Shown here: piece by piece, positions 8,330-16,344 of the stretch
How positions within the stretch are numbered: position 1 is the first letter of the stretch
How the letters are laid out: every line of letters starts with the position of its first letter
DNA from: Clostridium tarantellae
GTDB taxonomy: Bacteria > Bacillota > Clostridia > Clostridiales > Clostridiaceae
Direction: 5' to 3'
NCBI RefSeq assembly: GCF_009295725.1
Contig: NZ_WHJC01000003.1
Location: 1 to 47,596, forward strand
Length of the DNA: 47,596 nt
The notes under the pieces: model-generated
Databases searched by the model: none
What the model was told of the DNA's origin: nothing
The model's input: the letters and a program-made list of their open reading frames with translations, nothing else
Program-made: the position numbers and the translations under genes

Positions 8330-9520
8330 ATGAAAAAAGTATTAATATCTTCATTTGATATGGAAGTTGGGGGAGTTGAAAGAAGTCTTATAAGTATGTT
8401 AGATAACTTAGACTATGAAAAAAACAATGTTGATTTAATGTTATATAGACATACAGGAGATTTTTTTAAGTTATTACCTAAAAAGCATACATTACTAAAG
8501 GAAGTAAAAGAGTATGCAACCTTTAGAAAATCCATATCTGAAGTATTTAAAGAAAAAAAAATTTCCCTGGGAATATGTAGACTTTTAGCAAAATTTAATG
8601 CAAACAAATTAGCTAAAAAAGAAAGTCTTAAAGAACCAGGTTGTGTTCAAATGCAGCTTATGTGGAAATATGCTATACCCTTTTTACCAAAATTAAAAGA
8701 AGAATATGACGTAGCCATAAGTTATCTTTGGCCACATTATTTTATAGCAGATAAGGTTAAGGCTAAAAAGAAAATAGCTTGGATACACACAGATTATTCA
8801 ACCATAGATACACATATAGAAATAGACTTAGAAATGTGGAATAAATTTCATCATATCATAGCAGTTTCAGAAGAGTGTAAAAAGGCTTTTTTATCAAAAT
8901 ATCCAACATTAGAATCAAAGGTTAAGGTTATAGAAAATATAACTTCACCAGAATTTATCCACAAAATGTCTAATGAAAAAATAGAAGATTTTATAGAAGA
9001 TAAAAAGAGCTTTAATTTAATAACAGTAGCAAGATTATCTCATGCTAAGGGAATAGATAATGCAGTAAAAGCATTAAAGAAAGTTCATAACAAAGGCTTA
9101 ACAAATATAAAGTGGTATGTGGTAGGTTATGGTGGAGATGAAGTTATTATTAGAAAGCTTATAAAAGAAAATAATCTAGAAAATAGTTTTATTTTATTAG
9201 GAAAGAAGATAAATCCATATCCATATATAAAAGCATGTGACTTATATGTACAACCTTCTAGATATGAGGGAAAAGCAGTTACGGTAACAGAAGGTAAAAT
9301 ATTAGGAAAACCTGTTATCATAACAAACTACACTACTGCAAAAAGTCAGGTAGACCATGGGGTGGATGGATATATAACAGAGTTATCTATAAAAGGAATA
9401 GCAGATGGTATAGAAAAGCTATATAAAGATAAAGAACTAAGAAATAAATTAGCTGATAAATGTTTAAACACAAACTACGGAAATAAAGAAGAATTAGAAA
9501 AACTGTATTCCTTATTTTAA
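8330..9520 (+). CDS. GT4 glycosyltransferase (cluster 1)
   Basis: This is a 396-residue GT4-type transferase with an N-terminal SSFDMEVGGVERSLISML acceptor domain, the WIHTDYS segment and the donor-site motif EGKAVTVTE (EX7E). ATG 8330 is chosen over an in-frame ATG at 8312 because TTAGGAGAAG lies just upstream. This gives exactly 396 residues, like the cluster-2 partner at 35741, and both start MKKVLISSFDMEVGG. It belongs to a paralogous set within this window (10770, 11975, 13179, 38081 and others) sharing the long insert of about 100 residues between the GGVE motif and the YDVAI(S/A)Y strand. A 132-base gap follows. Confidence 0.87.
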   Translation: MKKVLISSFDMEVGGVERSLISMLDNLDYEKNNVDLMLYRHTGDFFKLLPKKHTLLKEVKEYATFRKSISEVFKEKKISLGICRLLAKFNANKLAKKESLKEPGCVQMQLMWKYAIPFLPKLKEEYDVAISYLWPHYFIADKVKAKKKIAWIHTDYSTIDTHIEIDLEMWNKFHHIIAVSEECKKAFLSKYPTLESKVKVIENITSPEFIHKMSNEKIEDFIEDKKSFNLITVARLSHAKGIDNAVKALKKVHNKGLTNIKWYVVGYGGDEVIIRKLIKENNLENSFILLGKKINPYPYIKACDLYVQPSRYEGKAVTVTEGKILGKPVIITNYTTAKSQVDHGVDGYITELSIKGIADGIEKLYKDKELRNKLADKCLNTNYGNKEELEKLYSLF

Positions 9521-9652
9521 AAAAGTGAAGTGGAATTTCATATAAAAAAATATTTCATAAGAAATAAAAAACTAATAAGTAATATAAATTTATAGAATTA
9601 CTAAAGAGGTTTGTTTAGGAAACTAATGGAAAATAAAAAGGAGTAAAAAATT

Positions 9653-10756
9653 ATGAAAGTGTGTACAATTACCTGTCATGATGTTTATAACCATGGCGCA
9701 TCCCTTCAAGCTTATGGACTTATGACTTATCTAAAGAATAATGGACATGATGTAGAAATTATAGATTATAAACCTAATTACTTAGGTAATTTATATAACA
9801 TGCTTAGTGTGGATAATCCTAGATGGGAAAAAAACTTAATAACTAAGTGGGCATATATAACGCTAAAAGCACCAATTAAAATAAGAAGTTTAAAGAGAAA
9901 AAGAGCCTTTGACAAGTTCACTAAAGAAAGATTAAAGGTTACGGAGAGAACATATACAAACAATGAAGAACTAAAGGAAAATACACCCCAGGCAGATGCT
10001 TATCTTTGTGGAAGTGATCAAATTTGGAATAGTCTTCACAAAAATGGAAGAGATCCAGCTTTTTACTTAGACTTTGTTCCAGATAATAAAATTAAAGCAT
10101 CCTATGCAGCAAGCATGGCAATAGATAAAGTACCTGATGAATGTGTGGATTTAGTTAAGAGTAAAGTAAGTAGATTAGATAAAGTGGCATTAAGAGAATC
10201 AAGTGGTGTTAGAGTATTAAAAGGATTAGGAATAGATAATGCTATACAAGTAGTAGACCCAGCATTACTACTAGACCATAAGGAATGGAGTAAAATTAGT
10301 GAGTGTAAATTTAATGAGAAATTTATACTAGTATATGATTTTGACAGAAGTTCAGTAATTGAAAAAGTAGCAAAGGATATTGCAAAAGCTAAAGGATATA
10401 AAATATACACACTAAATATAGATAAACCAGATTATTCAGATAAATCCTTTAGGTATAGTGGACCACAAACTTTTATATCCCTTGTAAAACATGCAGAATT
10501 TGTAGTGTCTAACTCCTTCCATGCAGCTATATTCTCACTAATATTTAAGAAAAATTTCAACATAGTAAATAGAACAGAAGCCATAAACACAAGAATGAGA
10601 GATTTATTAACAGATTTAAATATAGGTGAAAGATTAATAGGTGCTGATTATAAGGTAGAAGAGTTAATTAAGGATATTGATTACTCAAAGGTAGACAAAA
10701 TTCTTAATGAAAAAATAGAGTTTTCTAAAAAATATTTAGAAGAATTACTAGCATAA
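9653..10756 (+). CDS. Polysaccharide pyruvyltransferase-family protein (cluster 1)
   Basis: This 367-residue protein belongs to the polysaccharide pyruvyl transferase family (CsaB, EpsI/EpsO), which adds ketal-linked pyruvate from phosphoenolpyruvate to a sugar. Supporting segments are TCHDVYNHGASLQAYGL at the N-terminus, GSDQIWN at about residues 120-126, SYAAS, VALRESSGV, VVDPALLL, and SNSFHAAIFSL from about 286. AAGGAG precedes the ATG. Pyruvylation would give the polymer a negative charge. Some members of the family transfer other groups, so the donor is inferred. The partner at 36954 is highly similar. Confidence 0.87.
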   Translation: MKVCTITCHDVYNHGASLQAYGLMTYLKNNGHDVEIIDYKPNYLGNLYNMLSVDNPRWEKNLITKWAYITLKAPIKIRSLKRKRAFDKFTKERLKVTERTYTNNEELKENTPQADAYLCGSDQIWNSLHKNGRDPAFYLDFVPDNKIKASYAASMAIDKVPDECVDLVKSKVSRLDKVALRESSGVRVLKGLGIDNAIQVVDPALLLDHKEWSKISECKFNEKFILVYDFDRSSVIEKVAKDIAKAKGYKIYTLNIDKPDYSDKSFRYSGPQTFISLVKHAEFVVSNSFHAAIFSLIFKKNFNIVNRTEAINTRMRDLLTDLNIGERLIGADYKVEELIKDIDYSKVDKILNEKIEFSKKYLEELLA

Positions 10757-10769
10757 AGAGGATAAAAAA

Positions 10770-11942
10770 ATGAAAAAAAAAATACTATTTCTAATAGATT
10801 CATTACATAGTGGTGGAGCAGAAAAAAGTTTAGTATCCTTATTAAATTTATTAGATTATACCCAATATGATGTGGATTTAATGTTAATAAGTAAATCAGG
10901 ATTATATTTATCTTTAGTTCCTGATGAAGTAACTATAATAGAGCCACCAAGATTTTTTTCTAGTGGAAAATCTATAAAAAATATAAAAGAGTTAAAGTAT
11001 ATGTTAACTAAATTAAAGTATTCAGCATACTTAAGAATGCCACTAAAGAAAAAAAAATTACATAAAGCACAAGAGAATTGGAAGTTTATATCTAGTTCAA
11101 TAGAAACTATAGAAAAAGAGTATGATGTAGCAATAGCCTACAGTCAAGGGCTACCTACTTATGTGGTAAGCAGTAGAGTTAAGGCTAAAAAGAAATACTG
11201 CTGGATAAATACAAATTATAAAGAAGCAGGATATTCAAAAGATTTTGATGTTAAATACTATGAAGAGTTTCATGGAATAAATTTAGTATCCCATGAGGCA
11301 AAAGAGATTTTTTTAGAAGTTTATCCACAGTTTAAGGAAAAAGTATCAATTATTTATGATATTATTCCACATAATTTAATAAAAAAAATGGCAGAAGAAC
11401 AGGTACAATTAGCAGAAGAAAATTTTAAAGGAACTACTATCTTAACCATAGGAAGATTGGTTCATACAAAAGGATATGATATGGCCATAGAAGCAGCTAA
11501 AAAGCTTAAAGATAATGGAATTGAATTTAGATGGTATGTAATAGGAGAAGGAATCTTAAAGAATGAGTTAATTAGTATCATTGAAGAAAATGGATTACAA
11601 AAAGAATTCAAACTTTTAGGGACTTTCACTAATCCATATCCTTATATAAAAAATTGTGATATATATTGTCAGCCATCTAGATTTGAAGGGTTTGGAATGG
11701 CAATAGCAGAAGCTAAAATATTAGGAAAACCTGTAATAGCAACTAATTTTGAAACAGTAAAAAATCAAATAAATCATGGAGTAAATGGATTAGTTGTAAA
11801 AATGGATGGAATGAATATTTTTAGAGGTATTAAGTATTTAATAATGGATGAATTTTTCTATAGAAATGTACAAGATAATCTTATTAAAGAAAATTTAGGA
11901 ACAGAAAGTGAAATAAATAAGATAAACCAACTATTAAATTAA
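10770..11942 (+). CDS. GT4 glycosyltransferase (cluster 1)
   Basis: This 390-residue GT4 transferase has an IDSLHSGGAEKSLVSLLNLLDY start, the YDVAIAYSQG and KKKYCWINT strands, ILTIGRLVHTKGYDMA opening the donor domain, and the EX7E motif EGFGMAIAE. The cluster-2 partner is 38081-39268, with nearly the same motifs in the same slot after the pyruvyltransferase gene. Spacing to the upstream gene is 13 bases, so it should be co-translated from one message. Substrate unknown. Confidence 0.87.
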   Translation: MKKKILFLIDSLHSGGAEKSLVSLLNLLDYTQYDVDLMLISKSGLYLSLVPDEVTIIEPPRFFSSGKSIKNIKELKYMLTKLKYSAYLRMPLKKKKLHKAQENWKFISSSIETIEKEYDVAIAYSQGLPTYVVSSRVKAKKKYCWINTNYKEAGYSKDFDVKYYEEFHGINLVSHEAKEIFLEVYPQFKEKVSIIYDIIPHNLIKKMAEEQVQLAEENFKGTTILTIGRLVHTKGYDMAIEAAKKLKDNGIEFRWYVIGEGILKNELISIIEENGLQKEFKLLGTFTNPYPYIKNCDIYCQPSRFEGFGMAIAEAKILGKPVIATNFETVKNQINHGVNGLVVKMDGMNIFRGIKYLIMDEFFYRNVQDNLIKENLGTESEINKINQLLN

Positions 11943-11974
11943 TAGTAATTATAAATTAGTTTTAGGAGAAACCA

Positions 11975-13165
11975 ATGAAAAATATAGTTTTTATGATTAT
12001 AAACATGAATGTAGGGGGAACAGAGAAAGCATTACTTACAATGCTTAATGAATTACCTAAAGATAAATATCATGTTACAGTTTTAATGTTAGAGAAGTCA
12101 GGTGAATTTTTAAAATACATACCTAATTGGGTTAATGTAAGAGTTTTAGAAGAGTATAAAGAATTAAAACCATACATACAAGAACCACCAAAGCACTTAG
12201 CTAAAAAGTTATTTAAAGAAAAGAAGTATATTAAAGGAATAAAGCTTTTAATTAGTTATGGAATTTCAAAAATTAAAAAGGATAACTCTTATTATTATAA
12301 GCATATATTAAAGGATATTAAACCTATAGATCATTTATATGATGTGGCTGTAGCTTATGCTGGTCCAATGGAATTTATTACATACTTCATTGCAAACAAA
12401 ATAAATGCTAAGAAAAAGCTTCAATGGATTCACTTTGATGTAACTAAAATAGGTTTTAACAAGAATTTTGCAAAGAATATATATACAAAGTTTCATAAGA
12501 TTTTTGTTGTTTCTAAGGAAGCAAAGAAGTCTCTTATAAATGAAATACCAGAATTAGAGGGAAAAACAGAAGAATTTTTCAACATTGTATCTTCAGATTT
12601 AGTTAAGAAAATGGCTAATGAAGGAGAATCTTTCAATGATGGTTTTGAGGGAATGAGAATACTTACAGTAGGAAGATTAGCTAAACAAAAGGGTCAAGAT
12701 TTAACTATTCCTGTTTTAGCTAGACTAAAGGCTGATGGATATAAGGTTAGATGGTATTGTATTGGTGAAGGTTCAGCAAGAACTGAATATGAAGAAATCA
12801 TAGAGGATTTAGGGGTTAAAGAAGACTATGTACTTATGGGAGCACATGCTAACCCATACCCATATGTTAGAGATTGTGATATGTATGTTCAATCATCTCG
12901 TCATGAGGGGTATTGTATAACAGTAGCAGAAGCTAGATGTTTTGATAATCCTATAATATCAAGTAAATTTACAGGAGCAGCAGAGCAAATAGAGCATGAG
13001 AAAAATGGTCTTTTAGTTAATCTTAATAGTGAAGAAATGTATGAAGCAATTAAAAGACTTATACATTGTGAAGATTTAAAAAATACTATAAAAAGTAACT
13101 TAAATCATAACATTGATACAACTAAAGAAATTGAAAAACTAAATAAAGTAGCAGAATTAGCTTAA
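11975..13165 (+). CDS. GT4 glycosyltransferase, first of a tandem pair
   Basis: This is a 396-residue GT4 enzyme with MNVGGTEKALLTML, the VAVAYAGPMEF strand, LQWIHFDVTK, FHKIFVVSKEAK, ILTVGRLAKQKGQDL, and EX7E in EGYCITVAEAR. TTTAGGAGAAA precedes the ATG. It is clearly paralogous to the next gene (13179), sharing AYAGP, WIHFD, KFHKIFVVSKEAK and the HEG donor motif, so the two arose by tandem duplication. Neither has a direct partner in cluster 2, where this slot holds 39294, 40426 and 41583. Confidence 0.86.
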   Translation: MKNIVFMIINMNVGGTEKALLTMLNELPKDKYHVTVLMLEKSGEFLKYIPNWVNVRVLEEYKELKPYIQEPPKHLAKKLFKEKKYIKGIKLLISYGISKIKKDNSYYYKHILKDIKPIDHLYDVAVAYAGPMEFITYFIANKINAKKKLQWIHFDVTKIGFNKNFAKNIYTKFHKIFVVSKEAKKSLINEIPELEGKTEEFFNIVSSDLVKKMANEGESFNDGFEGMRILTVGRLAKQKGQDLTIPVLARLKADGYKVRWYCIGEGSARTEYEEIIEDLGVKEDYVLMGAHANPYPYVRDCDMYVQSSRHEGYCITVAEARCFDNPIISSKFTGAAEQIEHEKNGLLVNLNSEEMYEAIKRLIHCEDLKNTIKSNLNHNIDTTKEIEKLNKVAELA

Positions 13166-13178
13166 TGAGGACAAACTA

Positions 13179-14366
13179 ATGAAGAAAGTATTATTTATGG
13201 TAAGTAGTATGAAGATAGGTGGGGTAGAAAAATCCCTACTTTCTTTATTATCTGTTATACCTAAAGATAAATATGAAGTAACAATTTTAATGCTTGAAAA
13301 AAAAGGTGGTTTCTTAGATAAATTACCACAATGGGTAAAGGTTGAAGAGGTTCAATGGTTTAAAAAGATAAAGCCAATAATTATGCAACCTCCAAAGGAA
13401 ACCATAAAATCCTACATAAAAAATAAAGAATACTTTAAAATACTCCCATTTATTTATTCTTATTTTATGTCTGAAAAAAAGAATGATAGACACATTTATT
13501 ATAAACATGTATTTACTCATGTACCAAAACATAAAGAAGAATATGATGTGGCAATAGCCTATGCAGGACCAACAGATGTTATAGACTATTATATAGCCCA
13601 TAAAATTAAAGCAAAAAAGAAAATTTCATGGATTCATTTTGATATTTCTAAGCATAAAGTTAATTCAAAGTTATATACAAAATTATATGAAAAATTTCAT
13701 AAGATTTTTGTAGTGTCAAAGGAAGCAAAAATTCATTTAGACAATATAATACCAAAAGCTAAACATAAAACGGAAACTTTTTTAAACATAGTATCAAAAA
13801 CTTTAATTAATAATATGTCAAAAGAAAAAATAGATATGGATGAAAGCTTTAATGGTATTAAGGTTGTAACTGTAGGAAGATTGTCAAAGGAAAAGGGACA
13901 AGACCTTGCCATAAAGGCACTACATAAACTTAAAAAAGAAGGTTATAAAGTAAAATGGTATTGTGTTGGAGAAGGCCCAGCAAGAAATGAGTATGAAAAT
14001 CTAATAGAAGAATTAAACTTAGAAAATGAGTTTATTCTTTTAGGAGCTACCAACAATCCATATCCTTATATAGCTAAAAGTGATATATATGTTCAAACTT
14101 CAAGGCATGAAGGCTTTTGTCTTACTTTAGCAGAAGCTAAATGTTTAAATAAGCCCATAGTAACTACAGACTTTACTGGAGCTAAAGAGCAGATTAATCA
14201 TGGAGAAAATGGATATATTGTTTCTTGTGATGAGAATGAATTATATAAAGAAATTAAAGTTTTAATTGAAGATATAGAAAAGAGAAAAAGCTTTGAAAAA
14301 GCATTATCATTAGAACACTTTGATACAACTACAGAAGTAAACAAACTTTACCAAGCTATTGGTTAG
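13179..14366 (+). CDS. GT4 glycosyltransferase, second of a tandem pair
   Basis: This 395-residue GT4 transferase has MKIGGVEKSLLSLLS, VAIAYAGPTDV, ISWIHFDISK, KFHKIFVVSKEAK, VTVGRLSKEKGQDLA, and EX7E in EGFCLTLAEAK. It starts 13 bases after 13165 with GAGGAC as ribosome binding site. Its similarity to the preceding product runs the full length. It probably adds one of the last sugars of the cluster-1 repeat unit before export by the following flippase. That role comes from position only. Confidence 0.86.
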   Translation: MKKVLFMVSSMKIGGVEKSLLSLLSVIPKDKYEVTILMLEKKGGFLDKLPQWVKVEEVQWFKKIKPIIMQPPKETIKSYIKNKEYFKILPFIYSYFMSEKKNDRHIYYKHVFTHVPKHKEEYDVAIAYAGPTDVIDYYIAHKIKAKKKISWIHFDISKHKVNSKLYTKLYEKFHKIFVVSKEAKIHLDNIIPKAKHKTETFLNIVSKTLINNMSKEKIDMDESFNGIKVVTVGRLSKEKGQDLAIKALHKLKKEGYKVKWYCVGEGPARNEYENLIEELNLENEFILLGATNNPYPYIAKSDIYVQTSRHEGFCLTLAEAKCLNKPIVTTDFTGAKEQINHGENGYIVSCDENELYKEIKVLIEDIEKRKSFEKALSLEHFDTTTEVNKLYQAIG

Positions 14367-14435
14367 ATGAAAATAGTTTTATATTTTAAAAGTTAATTTA
14401 CTAAAAAATAAACTGAAGATGAAGAGGGTGATGTT

Positions 14436-15977
14436 TTGAGAACTAAACATGCTTTGAAGAATATATCCATAAGTATATTCTCGCAGATAATTATAATTTT
14501 ATTAGGTTTTGTTTCAAGAAAGATTTTTTTAGATAATTTAGGTGCAGAATACTTAGGAGTAAATGGACTACTTACAAATATTCTTTCCATAATAATTTTA
14601 ATAGAAGGGGGGATAGGGGGAAGTATAGTTTATAACCTATACAAACCTTTAGCAGAAAATGATCATGAAAAAGTAGCAGCTTTAGTTCAACTATATAAAA
14701 AAGCTTATTTAGTTTTAGCTATTATTATATTAGTTATAAGCTGCGCTTTATATCCTTTCTTAGGAATGCTTATGAAGGGTGGAAGTACCATTCCTGGAAT
14801 GGCTATAGTGTATTTTATATTTGTAGCTAAAAATATGGCTTTATATATAAATTCTCATAGAGTAGCTTTAATAAACGCAGATCAAAGAGGGTATGTGTTA
14901 GCAAGAATAAATCTTATATTTCAAATATTAACAACAGTAACTAAAATAGCAATTTTAGTAGTAACTAAAAGTTATATACTATATCTATTAGTAGAATTAG
15001 TGATATTTTTAATACAAACTATAATAAGTGCCATTATAGTAGAAAAAAAATATCCATACATAAATGAACAAAAATGCATAATAGATGTGGAAACTAAAGA
15101 AAACATAACTAAGAATGTAAAGGCAATGTTTCTACATAACATAGGCGGATATTGTGTTTTTGGAACAGATAATATTCTTATATCTTCCTTTGTAGGTGTT
15201 ATAGCAGTAGGACTTTATTCTAACTACACCATGATAATTGGACAACTATCTTCACTAATAACTCCAATAATATCAGGTATAGGAGCAGGGGTTGGTAACT
15301 TAATAGCTACAGAAAGTAAAGAAAAGAATTATTCCATATTTAAAATAACTTACTTTATAAGTTTTTGGATACATTCATTCTGTGTAATTTTCCTATACAA
15401 CCTAATAGAACCATTTATAAGCTGGTGGATAGGAGCTAGTTATTTACTAGATAAATTTACTTTTATAGTTATACTCTTAAACTTTTATTTAATGGGCATG
15501 AGATTAGCCATAAGTACCTTTAAAAATAAAGCAGGTTTATTTGTTCAAGATAAATATGCACCTTTATTAGAAGGATTAATAAATTTAATAGCTTCTATAA
15601 TATTAGTTAAATATTTAGGGTTAGTAGGTATATTTATTGGTACAACCATAAGTACTTTAAGTATAGTTTTTTGGAATCAACCACGTATAGTGTATAAACA
15701 TGTTTTCAAAGTTCCACTAATATCATACTTCAATAAATATGCCATATATGGAGCATTAACAATAATAGTAGGATTTATCACAACCTTTGCATGTAATAGT
15801 GTGGTAAGTTTAGATAATTTCACTTTTATATCTTTAATAATAAGAGGAGTAATATGCCTTGTAGTTCCAAACTTAATATATTTTATATTGTTCTTTAAAA
15901 CTGAAGAATTTCAATATTTATGGCAGAATATCTTTAAAAATATCTTTGTTAAATTAAAAGTAAAAGTATCTTTCTAA
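14436..15977 (+). CDS. wzx: Wzx-type polysaccharide flippase (cluster 1)
   Basis: This is a 513-residue polytopic membrane protein with about 12-14 hydrophobic helices, of the polysaccharide transport (PST/Wzx) family in the MOP superfamily. It should flip the undecaprenyl-linked repeat unit across the membrane before EpsG polymerises it. Characteristic segments include RKIFLDNLGAEYLGVNGLLTNIL near residue 28 and LHNIGGYCVFGTDNILISSFVG near 235. The TTG start has GAGGGTGA upstream, and the cluster-2 partner (42475) aligns from its first residues (RVKNSIKNISISIFSQ versus RTKHALKNISISIFSQ). It ends cluster 1; hairpins and a terminator follow. Confidence 0.9.
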   Translation: MRTKHALKNISISIFSQIIIILLGFVSRKIFLDNLGAEYLGVNGLLTNILSIIILIEGGIGGSIVYNLYKPLAENDHEKVAALVQLYKKAYLVLAIIILVISCALYPFLGMLMKGGSTIPGMAIVYFIFVAKNMALYINSHRVALINADQRGYVLARINLIFQILTTVTKIAILVVTKSYILYLLVELVIFLIQTIISAIIVEKKYPYINEQKCIIDVETKENITKNVKAMFLHNIGGYCVFGTDNILISSFVGVIAVGLYSNYTMIIGQLSSLITPIISGIGAGVGNLIATESKEKNYSIFKITYFISFWIHSFCVIFLYNLIEPFISWWIGASYLLDKFTFIVILLNFYLMGMRLAISTFKNKAGLFVQDKYAPLLEGLINLIASIILVKYLGLVGIFIGTTISTLSIVFWNQPRIVYKHVFKVPLISYFNKYAIYGALTIIVGFITTFACNSVVSLDNFTFISLIIRGVICLVVPNLIYFILFFKTEEFQYLWQNIFKNIFVKLKVKVSF

Positions 15978-16075
15978 TTATTCTATGAAAAGAAGTGTGA
16001 AGATTTAAATGAATTTTCATGCTTCTAATATTTAAAAAGCACATTAAAAATTAAAGTCTTCAAAAAGTAAAAATG

Positions 16076-16113
16076 ATATACCTAAGATATATTTAAAGGT
16101 ATATTATTTTTTT
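16076..16113 (+). terminator. Terminator after cluster 1
   Basis: ATATACCT (16076-16083) pairs perfectly with AGGTATAT (16097-16104) around a 13-base loop, and a run of seven T starts at 16107. It lies about 100 bases after the flippase stop codon, with another hairpin just before it, so it is a reasonable end point for the cluster-1 transcript. Confidence 0.65.
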
Positions 16114-16221
16114 CGCAATAAAATGTTAAATAAAGTTTCATTAAGTTAAGAAGAAACTTTAATTTTTATAATAAAGATGATTTTTAGATACTATAGTAAA
16201 AAAAATAATAAAGTGGAATTA

Positions 16222-16255
16222 TTGTTAAAATATTGTAATAAAACAGGTTTATAAT
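16222..16255 (+). promoter_or_regulatory. Possible promoter for the tethered beta-helix gene
   Basis: TATAAT occurs at 16250-16255, about 90 bases before the GTG start at 16345. No good -35 box stands at 17 bp; TTGTTA at 16222-16227 is 22 bp away, which is too far for normal use. The call rests on the -10 match and the upstream terminator. Confidence 0.3.
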
Positions 16256-16344
16256 GTAAAGAAACTATGGTATTTAAACCAAAAATAAAGTATAGTGGTT
16301 TTTGCATAGTTTTTGAATTTTATATAGACATAGGAGGGAAAATA

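Larger units (their letters stand above)
15978..16344. other. Gap between cluster 1 and the tethered beta-helix gene
   Basis: This 367-base AT-rich gap has no convincing gene. It holds a 10-pair hairpin at 15992-16025 (GAAGTGTGAA pairing with TTTTCATGCTTC with two wobbles) without a T run, the terminator at 16076-16113, and a possible promoter around 16222-16255. The ribosome binding site of the next gene (GGAGGG, about 16333-16338) closes it. Confidence 0.6.

Noticed and set aside
138-15977. N-linked protein glycosylation (pgl) locus
   Set aside because: The head enzymes resemble PglF/E/D/C/A, but there is no PglB oligosaccharyltransferase and no PglK-type ABC flippase; instead a Wzx flippase and an EpsG polymerase are present, so a polymer is made.
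15992-16025. Full terminator at the first hairpin after the cluster-1 flippase
   Set aside because: The stem is fair (10 pairs, two wobbles) but it is not followed by a T run; the hairpin at 16076-16113 is the better candidate.
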